A DNA stretch of 46,956 bases. Source: Acidobacteriota bacterium. GTDB lineage: Bacteria > Acidobacteriota > Terriglobia > UBA7540. Positions 17,235 to 25,595 of the stretch are shown here, piece by piece (position 1 is the stretch's first letter; each line of letters opens with the position of its first letter). The position numbers were made by a program, and so were the translations under genes. The DNA lies in contig JAKAWG010000035.1 in assembly GCA_021817045.1 (NCBI GenBank), positions 1 to 46,956 of the forward strand, written 5' to 3'. Under the pieces are notes generated by a model that saw only the letters and a list, made by a program, of their open reading frames with translations, ran no database searches and was not told the DNA's origin.

Positions 17235-18086
17235 TTAACCCTTTCGCGTCCCCAGGAAGTTGAGCATTTCGGAAGCGCCTGCACCGGCGGCGCCGCTGAA
17301 GATGTTGCTGGTGAGTGTCGGAACTTTAATCAGCACGTAAACCGAGGCCACGATCACGATGAAGAGCGGCGCTAGTAGCGCACCCTGTTGGCCTATGGGG
17401 ATGGGCTCGCCGTGATAAAGGTTCAAGAAGGCCGTGAGAGCGTTCCCGATGATATAGACCACGGCGGCGGCGATAACCTGATAGAAGGCATACTGAATGA
17501 AAGCGCGGAACCATCCCCAGAAAAGCCAGTCGAGTTGCAGAACGATGAAAAACGGAATGAAGATCGGCCCTACGAGCACGCAAACGGCGGTGGCAATCAC
17601 GCCGAAAAGGGCGACAACCATGGCGACGGCTTGGGCGAGTGAAAGCAGGAGAATGATGGTCCAATAGTCGAGATACGTCCAAACCTCAAGCGTCGCCCCG
17701 GGAGGTTCAATCGTTCCTTCGAAAGCTGAAACCTTGCTCGCGATCGTGTCGAGCATGTCGTGCGAAATGGTTTTCGAAAGGTATTCGGCCTGGTTGATGA
17801 CAAGGTGGTGAAAATCCACGCCGATGCCGGGAATGGGCGAGTTGTAGTAATTGATCATCGCAAAGCCGAAGGCGATCATCATCACGAGGCTGGCGAATCG
17901 GGAGAACTGCATCCCCGCATAAAACTCGCCAGCGCCAAGCGCCATCTTGATGCCGAACCAGGCGAGCATGATGGTGGCGAGCGCGCGGAACATGTTTTGA
18001 CCCATGTGGACGAAGATTCCGGTGTTCGTAGTCAAGATGTTGGTGATGGCGGTGAAGACCCAGGCGTAATAGTTGGAACCTCCCAT
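17235..18086 (-). CDS. virB6: VirB6/TrbL-family membrane protein
   Basis: 283 residues, about six membrane helices, for example FMRALATIMLAWFGIKMAL, ASLVMMIAFGFAMI, two long central ones (IILLLSLAQAVAMVVALFGV and AVCVLVGPIFIPFFIVL) and LLAPLFIVIVASVYVLIKV near the end. The central segment with VGPIFIPFF followed by FWGWFRAFIQYAFYQVI is the conserved VirB6/TrbL core. The protein forms the inner-membrane part of the DNA channel. A GGAGGG site precedes the ATG. The Gly/Ala-rich end (SGAAGAGASEMLNFLG) is typical. Confidence 0.9.
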   Translation of the reverse strand: MGGSNYYAWVFTAITNILTTNTGIFVHMGQNMFRALATIMLAWFGIKMALGAGEFYAGMQFSRFASLVMMIAFGFAMINYYNSPIPGIGVDFHHLVINQAEYLSKTISHDMLDTIASKVSAFEGTIEPPGATLEVWTYLDYWTIILLLSLAQAVAMVVALFGVIATAVCVLVGPIFIPFFIVLQLDWLFWGWFRAFIQYAFYQVIAAAVVYIIGNALTAFLNLYHGEPIPIGQQGALLAPLFIVIVASVYVLIKVPTLTSNIFSGAAGAGASEMLNFLGTRKG

Positions 18087-18119
18087 GGCAAAAGCCCTCC
18101 GCGCGCTCGTCGTTGTTGT

Positions 18120-18941
18120 CTAAGGCAGTTGGTAATTGGCCAAGGAAGTTCCGAGGCCGTTCGTCACGTTGGAGACTTCAGGGACCAGGTTTTGTCGCTG
18201 GTAGATGCCGGCGTTGATGGCCGTCGTCATTGCGTCGCGCTTCTCCTGTGAAGCGAGGACTTGTTGTTCAAGTTGCGACAAACGGAGGTTATTGGCGTCC
18301 TGAAGCGTGCGCAGCGTCAAAACGTTCGCGGCGTTAATTTTGTTGAGGACAGCCACTTGAGAATTGAGGCCGGGGCTGTTTGAGAGCGAATCGCTCTCGA
18401 GGTTTGCGATCTGGCGTTGAATCTCGGGCGCATCGGCCCGCAATGTGCCGATGGTGGCGAGGCTGCTGGTATTGACGCCATCGGCCAGTTCGACGTTCGC
18501 GTAATTAGCGAGCACTCTCTGCCGTTCGTCGGGTGGCATGGCGTTCAATTCGTTCTGGCTATATCTATCGAGCGGGTTGGTCGCACGCGAGTACCCCGTT
18601 TCGACGGTTGAGAGATTCCCGGAATTGGCGCCCTCAACCCAACCGCTTGTGTTCTGGTAAGTATTGGGAACCGTGGTGAGGTTGCGCCAGCTTGAAAACT
18701 GCGCTCTGTAGCGTGCCGGCATGTTCTGGATGCTCCGGGCCATCTGCCTTGCCAGGTTGTACTTGTTGACCGCGTTCCGATAGGTTGAGCGAAGTTGGGT
18801 GAGTTGGCGGGAAAGCTGAAAGTATCTGAGCACGGCGTTGTGGAAGTTCGTCGGGTCGTAAACAATGCCCCCGAATTGCGCGCGCCCCATCCTGGGCGTA
18901 AGGAAAACGAGTAACGCAACAAAGACAAAAAGTTTCTTCAT
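18120..18941 (-). CDS. trbJ: VirB5/TrbJ-like secreted transfer protein
   Basis: 273 residues from the ATG at 18941, chosen because a signal peptide follows at once (MKKLFVFVALLVFLTPRMGRAQ, cut after GRA). The mature start FGGIVYDPTNFHNAVLRYFQL is the hallmark of TrbJ/VirB5 proteins (a YDPTN motif). The rest is a long helical, Gln-rich region ending in LEQQVLASQEKRDAMTTAI. VirB5-like proteins sit on the pilus tip or help pilus assembly. GGGAG precedes the start. Confidence 0.85.
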   Translation of the reverse strand: MKKLFVFVALLVFLTPRMGRAQFGGIVYDPTNFHNAVLRYFQLSRQLTQLRSTYRNAVNKYNLARQMARSIQNMPARYRAQFSSWRNLTTVPNTYQNTSGWVEGANSGNLSTVETGYSRATNPLDRYSQNELNAMPPDERQRVLANYANVELADGVNTSSLATIGTLRADAPEIQRQIANLESDSLSNSPGLNSQVAVLNKINAANVLTLRTLQDANNLRLSQLEQQVLASQEKRDAMTTAINAGIYQRQNLVPEVSNVTNGLGTSLANYQLP

Positions 18942-18999
18942 ACGTTTTTTCTCCCGGTTTGAAATTGTGGTGGTTCGTGTTGTACGCCCGAATTTCAAA

Positions 19000-20391
19000 T
19001 CAGAGATCGGGCGGCATGTTGTGGTTGTTGTAGTCAGGCAAGAGCAAATCGTTCGATAAATAGACCTGGACGCGCGTGCCCGCGCGGATGGTGATCGTCG
19101 GCAAAATGTTCAGAAACCGGTCGAGAATGCGCTCCCCTGAAGCCGCCATGCTTTCGCCAAAGCCGGCGCGAGCGTTATCGAGCGGGGATGCGGTATAGAC
19201 ATTTCCGGTGCCGGATTCGCTGATGCCGCCGAGAATTCCGACGGCGAGCGAAGCGCCGAAGATCCGCGCGTAGTGGTTGTTGACCTTGCCGTGGAGCGCG
19301 GTTGCGCCTTCCTGGCCAAGTCCCTTGAACTTGTCGAGGCTGACGGAATATCCGTCGGGCATGATGAGCCGGTGGAAGAAGACGGCAAGGCGTTCCTGGC
19401 CAAAGGCGCTGACCTTTTGCGCTTCTCCCAAAACTTTGGTTCCCGCTGGAATCAGGACGTGCTCGCGGTCGTAAGAATAAATGTCTTCCGTGACGAGACA
19501 ATTCACAGGCCCCGAGAATGAGCCGTTCAAACGGTTCATCAGGACGGTGGGAATAATTGTCCCTTCAAATAGAACGTGCATCTTGCCTGTAGAAGCATTG
19601 AATTCACCGGGCGAAGCCACGTTGGGATTTCCATCTTTGGCATTCGGCCCGGAAGTTGATTGCTGCGGCGTGGATTGAGCGGAACCCGATGCGGGGCCTT
19701 CCATCTTTGGACTTGAAGGATACGGCCAGGCAGGCGGCGCACCCATTGCAGTGAGAGCCTGGGCCTCGGCTTCGGACTGAGACTCTTGACCGTCTTCACT
19801 TGGAATTGGGGAAGCCGAGCCGGCTACCGCACCACCAGAGGAGCCCGCGAGCAATCGGGCCGATTTGCCCTTGCGATAAGTTAATGCGACATTCGATGCA
19901 AATAGCGAAAGGTACTCGCGCTGAGCCAGGTCAGAAAGAATTGGGTTCGATTGTGGTTGAGATATTGCCTTCTGGCCAGGATACGCGACCTCAGCCGGAG
20001 GCGCTGCGTCCTGGTCTCCGGATTGGATGTCGTCGCCTTCTCGGGGTGAGGCGGGATAATCACTTGGCCTATTTTGCCATCCGCCCGAAAGTTTGCGCCA
20101 ATCCTCATGGGACTGCGCTTTCGTCGCTGCCTGCTGCTCGGCCTGGATGTTTCGCTTGAAGGCTTGGAGCTGCGAAGTATCGGTCGGCGTTACGGGCGGC
20201 ACAGGGTTCGGCGGTGGACCAACATTCACGGCAGATTTCTTGCCCGCGCCGGTAAGCCACATGATGAGAATCATCAGGACGGCAACGGCGATAATGACGA
20301 GTGATTGCGTGTTTTTTGGAATCACCCCTTTCGGCTTCGGGGCTTTATCTTCGATTCGATTTGGGGTTCCCTGGGGTTTCGTTTCGTCCAT
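19000..20391 (-). CDS. virB10: VirB10/TrbI-family core-complex protein
   Basis: 463 residues. It has a short cytosolic N-terminus, one membrane helix (SLVIIAVAVLMILIMWL), a Pro-rich spacer (VGPPPNPVPPVTPTD), a long low-complexity region rich in Ser, Pro and Gln, and the C-terminal beta-barrel domain. That domain carries the family motifs HVLFEGTIIPTVL, DREHVLIPAGTKVLGEA and RLAVFFHRLIMPDG. VirB10 spans both membranes and transmits ATPase energy. AAGGAG is eight bases from the ATG at 20391, making that start better than the one six bases upstream. Confidence 0.93.
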   Translation of the reverse strand: MDETKPQGTPNRIEDKAPKPKGVIPKNTQSLVIIAVAVLMILIMWLTGAGKKSAVNVGPPPNPVPPVTPTDTSQLQAFKRNIQAEQQAATKAQSHEDWRKLSGGWQNRPSDYPASPREGDDIQSGDQDAAPPAEVAYPGQKAISQPQSNPILSDLAQREYLSLFASNVALTYRKGKSARLLAGSSGGAVAGSASPIPSEDGQESQSEAEAQALTAMGAPPAWPYPSSPKMEGPASGSAQSTPQQSTSGPNAKDGNPNVASPGEFNASTGKMHVLFEGTIIPTVLMNRLNGSFSGPVNCLVTEDIYSYDREHVLIPAGTKVLGEAQKVSAFGQERLAVFFHRLIMPDGYSVSLDKFKGLGQEGATALHGKVNNHYARIFGASLAVGILGGISESGTGNVYTASPLDNARAGFGESMAASGERILDRFLNILPTITIRAGTRVQVYLSNDLLLPDYNNHNMPPDL

Positions 20392-20393
20392 GA

Positions 20394-20579
20394 TCATCGC
20401 TCCTTGAAAGTCCGAGGCTTCCGCCGGTGCTGCGTGGCGGATATTGTTCTAAGCCGCTTCGTCAGAAGTTGGGCGAATGTTTTGGCTCGCTTCGTTCCGT
20501 GCGGGCGCGTGGTGATTTGGCGCGCGATCTCGCGCTCCACCCATTCCCATGTCACGGATTGAGTCGCATGGCATCGCAC
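20394..20579 (-). CDS. Small basic ORF between virB9 and virB10
   Basis: A possible 61-residue protein (GTG at 20579), very rich in Arg, Lys and Thr, that exactly fills the space between virB9 and virB10 and overlaps neither. GAGGGA lies a few bases before the GTG. It has no lipoprotein signal, so it is not an obvious VirB7, although that gene would be expected about here. I do not recognise it. It could be a spacer without a product. Confidence 0.4.
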   Translation of the reverse strand: MRCHATQSVTWEWVEREIARQITTRPHGTKRAKTFAQLLTKRLRTISATQHRRKPRTFKER

Positions 20580-20581
20580 GG

Positions 20582-21403
20582 CTATCCCTCGGGCGAAATG
20601 GTCTGCCGCTCAAACCGCACCTTCTTTTTACCGATGGCGAGATAGCCTCGGTCCACGATTTCGGGAATGATGTAAACCCCGTTTTCGAGATCAAAGTTCA
20701 CCAGGCTGGGCTTGCCGTCTTTCACTTCGTAGACCGTGGGCTTTTCCTGAGCATGGCATTTGATGTAGGTAAATTTCGTGTCGTGATAGATCGCAGTAAC
20801 CAAAAACGGGCGGCGCTTGGCCTTTTTCGCATACCTGTAATCGAAGCGAAGCTGCGCGGGATAGTTTTCGCGGAACCGGGTTGTGGCCGCTTGGGCGCTG
20901 GCTTTAGCTTTCTGAATGGCCCGGGCCGCTTCGAGGCGGGCCTGATGGGCTTCATGCTGGTACACGGCGACTTCTGACGCTCGGACGTAGGCGACATGCC
21001 CTTCGATCCCCGAAAGGTCGGCGTCGTTTTTCGGCACGACAAACACCTTGAGGTCGGGCCGCTCGTTCGGATCGCCGCTGATTTCCTTGAGCAGAAACGA
21101 ATAGATGTGGCCACTCGCCGTCACAAGGTTTAGGTTGGTCTCGATCCCAGGCTGGGCCGGATGAACGTAGCAGAGATTGTGAACGCCGTTGATGACCCAG
21201 AAATCCTTGTCCCCGGTCGTGAAGTCGAGGATCTCTTCGTTCGCCGGAAGGACAATAAGCGTCGAAAAGCGAACCTTGGTGTAGATGGTGACGATGTCCG
21301 ATTCAGAGTAATGAACAATTCGAGCAGTCTCCGCCGCGCGAACTAAGGAACCCGAAACTATAAAAAGTGAGAAGAGAGTAGCAAGCTGAACTGCTTTTTT
21401 CAT
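20582..21403 (-). CDS. virB9: VirB9-family outer-membrane channel protein
   Basis: 273 residues from the ATG at 21403, where a clean signal peptide begins (MKKAVQLATLFSLFIVSGSLVRA, cut before AETARIV). The open frame further upstream overlaps other genes without similarity. The N-terminal domain holds DKDFWVINGVHNLCYVHPAQPGIETNLNLVTASGHIYSF, and the C-terminal domain ends with IIPEIVDRGYLAIGKKKVRFER, both typical of VirB9. It forms the outer-membrane ring with VirB10. Its start overlaps the stop of the small gene before it (ATGA). Confidence 0.88.
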   Translation of the reverse strand: MKKAVQLATLFSLFIVSGSLVRAAETARIVHYSESDIVTIYTKVRFSTLIVLPANEEILDFTTGDKDFWVINGVHNLCYVHPAQPGIETNLNLVTASGHIYSFLLKEISGDPNERPDLKVFVVPKNDADLSGIEGHVAYVRASEVAVYQHEAHQARLEAARAIQKAKASAQAATTRFRENYPAQLRFDYRYAKKAKRRPFLVTAIYHDTKFTYIKCHAQEKPTVYEVKDGKPSLVNFDLENGVYIIPEIVDRGYLAIGKKKVRFERQTISPEG

Positions 21404-21609
21404 TTTTGATCTCCTGGTGAAGTTGAAAGTGCAAGAACAATTCCCGACACGGCTAAGGCAAAGCCGAGAGCGAAGCCAAAGAAGAAAGCTCTGGCCGGGT
21501 CTTGCGGGAGCAGTCGGGCGAATTCGGGCCATGCGCCGTAGAAGCCGACAATGGGCGGGAATGCGCAAAGGCATCCATTCAACGCTTTGAAAAGCTGGCG
21601 CTTTTTCAT
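21400..21609 (-). CDS. Small membrane protein between virB4 and virB9
   Basis: 69 residues with two hydrophobic segments (around CAFPPIVGFYGAWPEFARLL and FFFGFALGFALAVSGIVLAL). Both its start and its stop overlap the neighbouring genes as ATGA, which is strong evidence for a translated gene. No family is recognised. Size and place suggest a small accessory subunit of the secretion machine, possibly in the slot of TrbG/TrbH-type or VirB7-type proteins, but no lipobox is present. Confidence 0.65.
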   Translation of the reverse strand: MKKRQLFKALNGCLCAFPPIVGFYGAWPEFARLLPQDPARAFFFGFALGFALAVSGIVLALSTSPGDQK

Positions 21610-24059
21610 GCGCGTTCCCCCGCGAGCTTCTTGAGTCCTTCTTCAAATCCGTACTGCTTAAAGGCATCACGGCGCTTCTGGTTGTCGAAAGGATCGTTCG
21701 TGTAAAGCCAATAGCTCTGCGGGTCGACTTCGAGGTTTGCCACTTTCGCGATGTCTGGCTTCTTGATGAGCATCTGGCGCTTCGGAATGAGCGTGGAAAT
21801 CAGTTCCACCTCGCGGTCGTTCAAGTGGAACTGCCGCTGGTACAAGTCGCGGTCCATGTCCGGGTTGGCGAGAAAAATCTTCGTCGCGCAGCTTTCGATG
21901 ATCATGTCCAGAATTTCGGATTTGCGTAGCTCGTCGAGCGATTGCGTCGAAAGGATCATCGCGGCGTTCGATTTCCGCCAGGTTTTGAGCGCCTCGACGA
22001 TGTAGCTCTTGATGCTCGGATTCCTGAAGAAAACCCATGCCTCGTCAATAAAGAAGGCTTTGAAAACATGACTGCTGGCGCTGCCCGTGATGACGCCATT
22101 CGCTCGGTGGAGGATGTAGAAAAGCAATGGTTCCAAAATGTCGGGATAGCCGCTCATCCCCTGAAAATCAAAGCATTGGAACTGCGCGAAAGTCAGCGTG
22201 TCCTTGGGGTTATCGAAAACGAATCCGAACTGCCCGCCCACCGTCCACTTTTCGAGGCGCTTCGCCAGATGGCGGGTGAGTGTGTTTGCGAGCGTGCTGA
22301 GTGTCCTCAGCTCCGGCTCGATCTCGTACAGGTTCTCGATCTGTTGGTAAAGCTCCTGAGATTCGTCTGTCGTCAGGCGCTCTTCGCCCTTGCCTTCCAT
22401 GAGGACCTTCACGAAGAGCGTGAGAAAGTCGAGATTCTGTTTCGTCTGCGGCAGGCAGAACGGATTGATGGTAAATGCCGATGAATTCAGGCCCACGCGA
22501 ACATACGCGCCGCCGAATAGCGAGGTGAGCGTTTCAAAGCTCCCTCCGAGGTCGAAAATGAACGTGGCGGGCTCGTATTTTTGCAGGTTTGTTATCAGGA
22601 AATTGAGAAGGAACGATTTCCCCGCGCCTGTGCGGCCCAAGATCACCGTGTGGGCAACGTCCTGGTAGTGAAGGTTCAGGTAGTAAGGCGTCTGGTAGTT
22701 CGTTTCGAGAACGGCCAGGTATTCGCTCTTCAGATGGCAATTGACCTGATTGCCAGAATGAAGCGTAAAGAGAAACGAATAGTCGGCGTAATTGGTGTTC
22801 AAGATCAGAATTCGCCGCAGGTTAAAGGCATAATTGCCGGGGACGGTCGCAAGGTAGGCGTTCAGGAGGTTGTAGCGTTCCTCGTAAATCGTGGCGTCGT
22901 ATACGCTGAAAACCTTGTAGAAGTCGGCGCACGCGGCTTCAAGCTTCGCCAAATCGAGGTCGTAAACCACAATGGTCAGCGAGAATTCCCCGAAGTAATT
23001 CCCCTTGAGCTCAAGCTCTTCAAGCGCCCGGCCGAGATCGCGCACTTGGGCTTCTTTCGAATCGTCAACCAGCACATCGTGAGGATTCTCGGGCTGATTT
23101 GACACGCTGAGTTGGCTCATGAATGAACGCTTGGTGTTGTGGAAGTGCCGTCGCCGTGAATGAATGACACTCCGGCTCTTGTCCGGGGCCTGCTTTTTCC
23201 ACTCGGTCGCAACATAGAAATTCGCCGGGACCTCCAGAAGCCGTTTGAATATGAGCGGGAAACTCTGGGCCGAAGGCTCCTTCAGCGTCATGACCTTTAC
23301 GAAGTAATCGTCAAGCCGCAAATAACCCCGGTGGCATTCAAGATGCGATTCGCACAGGGCGCAATCGAGGAACGCATCGCCGTTGACCCGTGCCCCGTTG
23401 GTCTTCTGGGGTGAGAAATTCAAAATGGATTTGAGAACGCTGGCCGCGCTCGGCTTGGGAAGGATTTCGACGTTTGTGAAGTCGCTGACCTGGCCAGCGA
23501 AGCTTCGGGCTTTGGCCAAGAGTGCGGCTTTTGCTTTCTCGATTTCCGCTTCAATCAGGACTACCTGTTTCTTTGAGGAAACGATCCCGCCAATTTCCCG
23601 GAACGCCTGGCCGGGTTCCGACGTGAATTTCCCGAATGTCGAAAGGAGGCGCTGCTGGTAGCGGAATCCCTCAAACAGGATGACGTAATAGATTTTGAGG
23701 GAATAAATTTGGTCGGCTTTGCCGCGTAGGTACTCGATGCGGTTGCGGATGGCAGCGTCCACCACTTGGTCGCCGTATGTCTCGAATGGAATCTCAGCCC
23801 GGTTGCGCTTGAAGAGGTACTGATAGACGCGGCATTTTTCATCGAAGATTTTGAGCGCGGATTCCAGGCGCTTTGTCAGGTTGTCGAGTGTGGCCGCGTC
23901 CAAGCATTCGTAATCCACGCCTTCCACAGTGAGGACAACGCCCACATCGCCGCTCTTGGTCAGGAAAACCTGATCGTCAATGAAGCCAAATAAGTTCACC
24001 TGTTCGTTGAACGAGCCGGCCTCGCGATCCGCTTTGTCAATGCGGTCAAGCCTGAACAT
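21606..24059 (-). CDS. virB4: VirB4/TrbE-family transfer ATPase
   Basis: 817 residues, the normal size. The N-terminal half is the VirB4 domain (TYGDQVVDAAIRNRIEYL, then an unusual Cys-His group CALCESHLECHRGY near 233-246). The C-terminal ATPase has Walker A GRTGAGKS (475-482), Walker B VFKAFFIDEAWVFF and the STQSLDEL segment. VirB4 energises pilus assembly and substrate export at the inner membrane. It overlaps virB3 by 14 bp at its start and the small membrane gene by four bases at its end. Confidence 0.95.
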   Translation of the reverse strand: MFRLDRIDKADREAGSFNEQVNLFGFIDDQVFLTKSGDVGVVLTVEGVDYECLDAATLDNLTKRLESALKIFDEKCRVYQYLFKRNRAEIPFETYGDQVVDAAIRNRIEYLRGKADQIYSLKIYYVILFEGFRYQQRLLSTFGKFTSEPGQAFREIGGIVSSKKQVVLIEAEIEKAKAALLAKARSFAGQVSDFTNVEILPKPSAASVLKSILNFSPQKTNGARVNGDAFLDCALCESHLECHRGYLRLDDYFVKVMTLKEPSAQSFPLIFKRLLEVPANFYVATEWKKQAPDKSRSVIHSRRRHFHNTKRSFMSQLSVSNQPENPHDVLVDDSKEAQVRDLGRALEELELKGNYFGEFSLTIVVYDLDLAKLEAACADFYKVFSVYDATIYEERYNLLNAYLATVPGNYAFNLRRILILNTNYADYSFLFTLHSGNQVNCHLKSEYLAVLETNYQTPYYLNLHYQDVAHTVILGRTGAGKSFLLNFLITNLQKYEPATFIFDLGGSFETLTSLFGGAYVRVGLNSSAFTINPFCLPQTKQNLDFLTLFVKVLMEGKGEERLTTDESQELYQQIENLYEIEPELRTLSTLANTLTRHLAKRLEKWTVGGQFGFVFDNPKDTLTFAQFQCFDFQGMSGYPDILEPLLFYILHRANGVITGSASSHVFKAFFIDEAWVFFRNPSIKSYIVEALKTWRKSNAAMILSTQSLDELRKSEILDMIIESCATKIFLANPDMDRDLYQRQFHLNDREVELISTLIPKRQMLIKKPDIAKVANLEVDPQSYWLYTNDPFDNQKRRDAFKQYGFEEGLKKLAGERA

Positions 24060-24348
24060 TCTTGAGCCTCTTAACTTCGACCGGCGCGAACTTCATCGGG
24101 TCGTATTGAGTCCGCGCCTTGGTTGAGTTGAGAACGAATCGGAGAATCTGTGGATCGGTCTTCGTCGCCCATCGGGCCAGCATGTAGAGCGCGAAGAACA
24201 TGAGAATCCCGCCGAAGAAGGTTTTGAGAAGATTGAACATTCCCGCGCCCATCATGGCGGCGAAGAAAAACAGCTTTCGTTCAGCGCCGAGGATGGTCAG
24301 CGGGCGGTTGAGCGTGCGGAACACCGGGTTGATTCGTTGTTGTGCCAT
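24046..24348 (-). CDS. virB3: VirB3/TrbD-family membrane protein
   Basis: 100 residues from the ATG at 24348, one base after the virB2 stop. NPVFRTLNRPLTILGAERKLFFFAA is the typical VirB3 opening, followed by two membrane segments around GAGMFNLLKTFFGGILMFFALYML and a soluble tail with RWATKTDPQILRF. VirB3 works with VirB4 in pilus assembly. The longer frame upstream overlaps virB2 completely and is not coding. Confidence 0.88.
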   Translation of the reverse strand: MAQQRINPVFRTLNRPLTILGAERKLFFFAAMMGAGMFNLLKTFFGGILMFFALYMLARWATKTDPQILRFVLNSTKARTQYDPMKFAPVEVKRLKNVQA

Positions 24349-24349
24349 G

Positions 24350-24673
24350 TTAGGAAGCTGGGAAGAGCCAAGCCATGAAGTTGACAGCGCCGATGGCCAT
24401 GCCGACGCCGAAGATGATTCCGGCGATGGTTCGCTTCGCGCCGCCTTCGCCGAAGGCGAAAACGAGACCGCCGACCACAATGGCGACGAGCGAGAGGCCG
24501 GTAGCGATGGGCCCCGTGAAAGAAGTCTCTAGAACCTGAACGGCGTTCTCCCACGGTGAGAGCGTTGTGGATTGGGCAAGGGCGTTTTCTGCAATCGCCA
24601 GGCAAGCGGCAATCGTCAGCACGCCTCTCTGCCAGGGCCATTTCTTTCGTTTCTTCTCCGGTTTCGTTTCCAT
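24350..24673 (-). CDS. virB2: VirB2/TrbC-family pilin
   Basis: 107 residues from the ATG at 24673 (GGAGA before it). A basic N-terminus and a signal sequence (LTIAACLAIAENALA) with cleavage near ALA-QST are followed by a mature pilin of about 70 residues. This has two hydrophobic helices (ATGLSLVAIVVGGLVFAFG and TIAGIIFGVGMAIGAVNFMAWLF) separated by a short charged loop with GEGGAKR, the standard conjugative pilin plan. It is the first gene of the transfer operon, behind the promoter at 24771-24804. Confidence 0.88.
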   Translation of the reverse strand: METKPEKKRKKWPWQRGVLTIAACLAIAENALAQSTTLSPWENAVQVLETSFTGPIATGLSLVAIVVGGLVFAFGEGGAKRTIAGIIFGVGMAIGAVNFMAWLFPAS

Positions 24674-24770
24674 CCGTGTTGTTCTCCTTTCGGGCAAGGT
24701 CTGCGAAAGTTTCATTGGGGGGCGGCGGTCGTGGTGGAACCGACCGCAATTAAGACTTCAGTTGCCCCCA

Positions 24771-24804
24771 ATGTATAAGAGCCAAAAAATCGGGAAAATC
24801 ATGC
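24771..24804 (-). promoter_or_regulatory. Transfer operon promoter, twin-box type
   Basis: Read leftward: GCATGATTTT (24804-24795), then a T-run and GGCTCT, then TATACAT (24777-24771). The layout repeats the divergent promoter at 24884-24919 almost base for base. The first virB gene starts about 100 bp downstream. Which sigma factor reads it is not known. Confidence 0.6.
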
Positions 24805-24883
24805 CGAGTTTTTTCTGGCGCGGGCGGCGAGCGGAAATAATGGAGTTAGGCCCAATGAGGTTTAGAAAAATCGCAAAAAATAA

Positions 24884-24919
24884 GCATGATTTTGGGAGTT
24901 TTTCGGCTCTTTATATATA
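24884..24919 (+). promoter_or_regulatory. Sigma/anti-sigma promoter, twin-box type
   Basis: GCATGATTTT (24884-24893), GTTTTTCGGCTCTT, then TATATAT (-10 candidate, 24912-24918). It matches the transfer promoter on the other strand in box, T-run, GGCTCT and TATA element, so both likely answer to one factor. The sigma gene begins 65 bp downstream. Confidence 0.6.
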
Positions 24920-24983
24920 GAAGGGGATCGCCGGGCAGGGAGAGAGAATAAGCAGTAGGGGTCTTTGGACCGCGTGAGGTCGC

Positions 24984-25595
24984 ATGAGTGGAGACGCAGA
25001 GGGCAATCCTGCTCTATGGATTAGCCCTCGAGACGAACTCGGCAGAGCGGTGGACGAAGAGATTTTGGCCGCTGCATACCGCGTTTGGAAGCGCGTGGTG
25101 ACGTATGCGCAGGCGCAAGGGCAAGACACGGCGAGAGCAGCGGAAGCACTGGAAGTGGCGGCCCATTCGCTTGCGGCGCTCGCCGAGCGCCATCCCCAGG
25201 CGCGGGCCCGAATCAAGAGTTTGGACTATTACATCTTTTGGGCGGCAGCACGCCGGATTGACCGGGCTATTTCGAGGGAGCCCGAAATCGACTTTCTGGG
25301 TTCTACGGACGACCTCACTCCCTATGCCGGGGCACAAGATGCGGCTTGGGTGGCGCGGCTCGAACGGGACCTGCTTCTTGGCGAGATCATCGGGTACATG
25401 AACGCTCAAACGAGACGCTTGTTCGTCATGCGCCGGTCCGGCTATTCATGGGATGAAATCGGAAAGACTCTGGGCACATCGGCGGTTGATGTGCAAACGT
25501 ATTTCTCGAAAGGCGTCGCGAACGCGCGGAGACGCATAGAGCGCCGATCAGAGAAAAGTTCGGGCGAGACTCCCTCACCGGGGAGGCGAGAATGA
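24984..25595 (+). CDS. Sigma-70-family (ECF-like) sigma factor
   Basis: 203 residues. The N-terminal half is helical, with DYYIFWAAARRIDRAI resembling a region-2 helix. The C-terminal part is a clear sigma region 4: QTRRLFVMRRSGYSWDEIGKTLGTSAVDVQTYFSKGVANARRRI, with a helix-turn-helix for -35 recognition. Such factors redirect RNA polymerase to a small regulon and are held by a membrane anti-sigma. The next gene overlaps it by ATGA and looks like that partner. Being divergent from the transfer operon and sharing its promoter layout, it is the leading candidate activator of ICE transfer (inference). Confidence 0.82.
   Translation: MSGDAEGNPALWISPRDELGRAVDEEILAAAYRVWKRVVTYAQAQGQDTARAAEALEVAAHSLAALAERHPQARARIKSLDYYIFWAAARRIDRAISREPEIDFLGSTDDLTPYAGAQDAAWVARLERDLLLGEIIGYMNAQTRRLFVMRRSGYSWDEIGKTLGTSAVDVQTYFSKGVANARRRIERRSEKSSGETPSPGRRE

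Noticed and set aside
22581..23102. 173-residue plus-strand frame opposite virB4
   Set aside because: Shadow of a long conserved ATPase; no independent motif.
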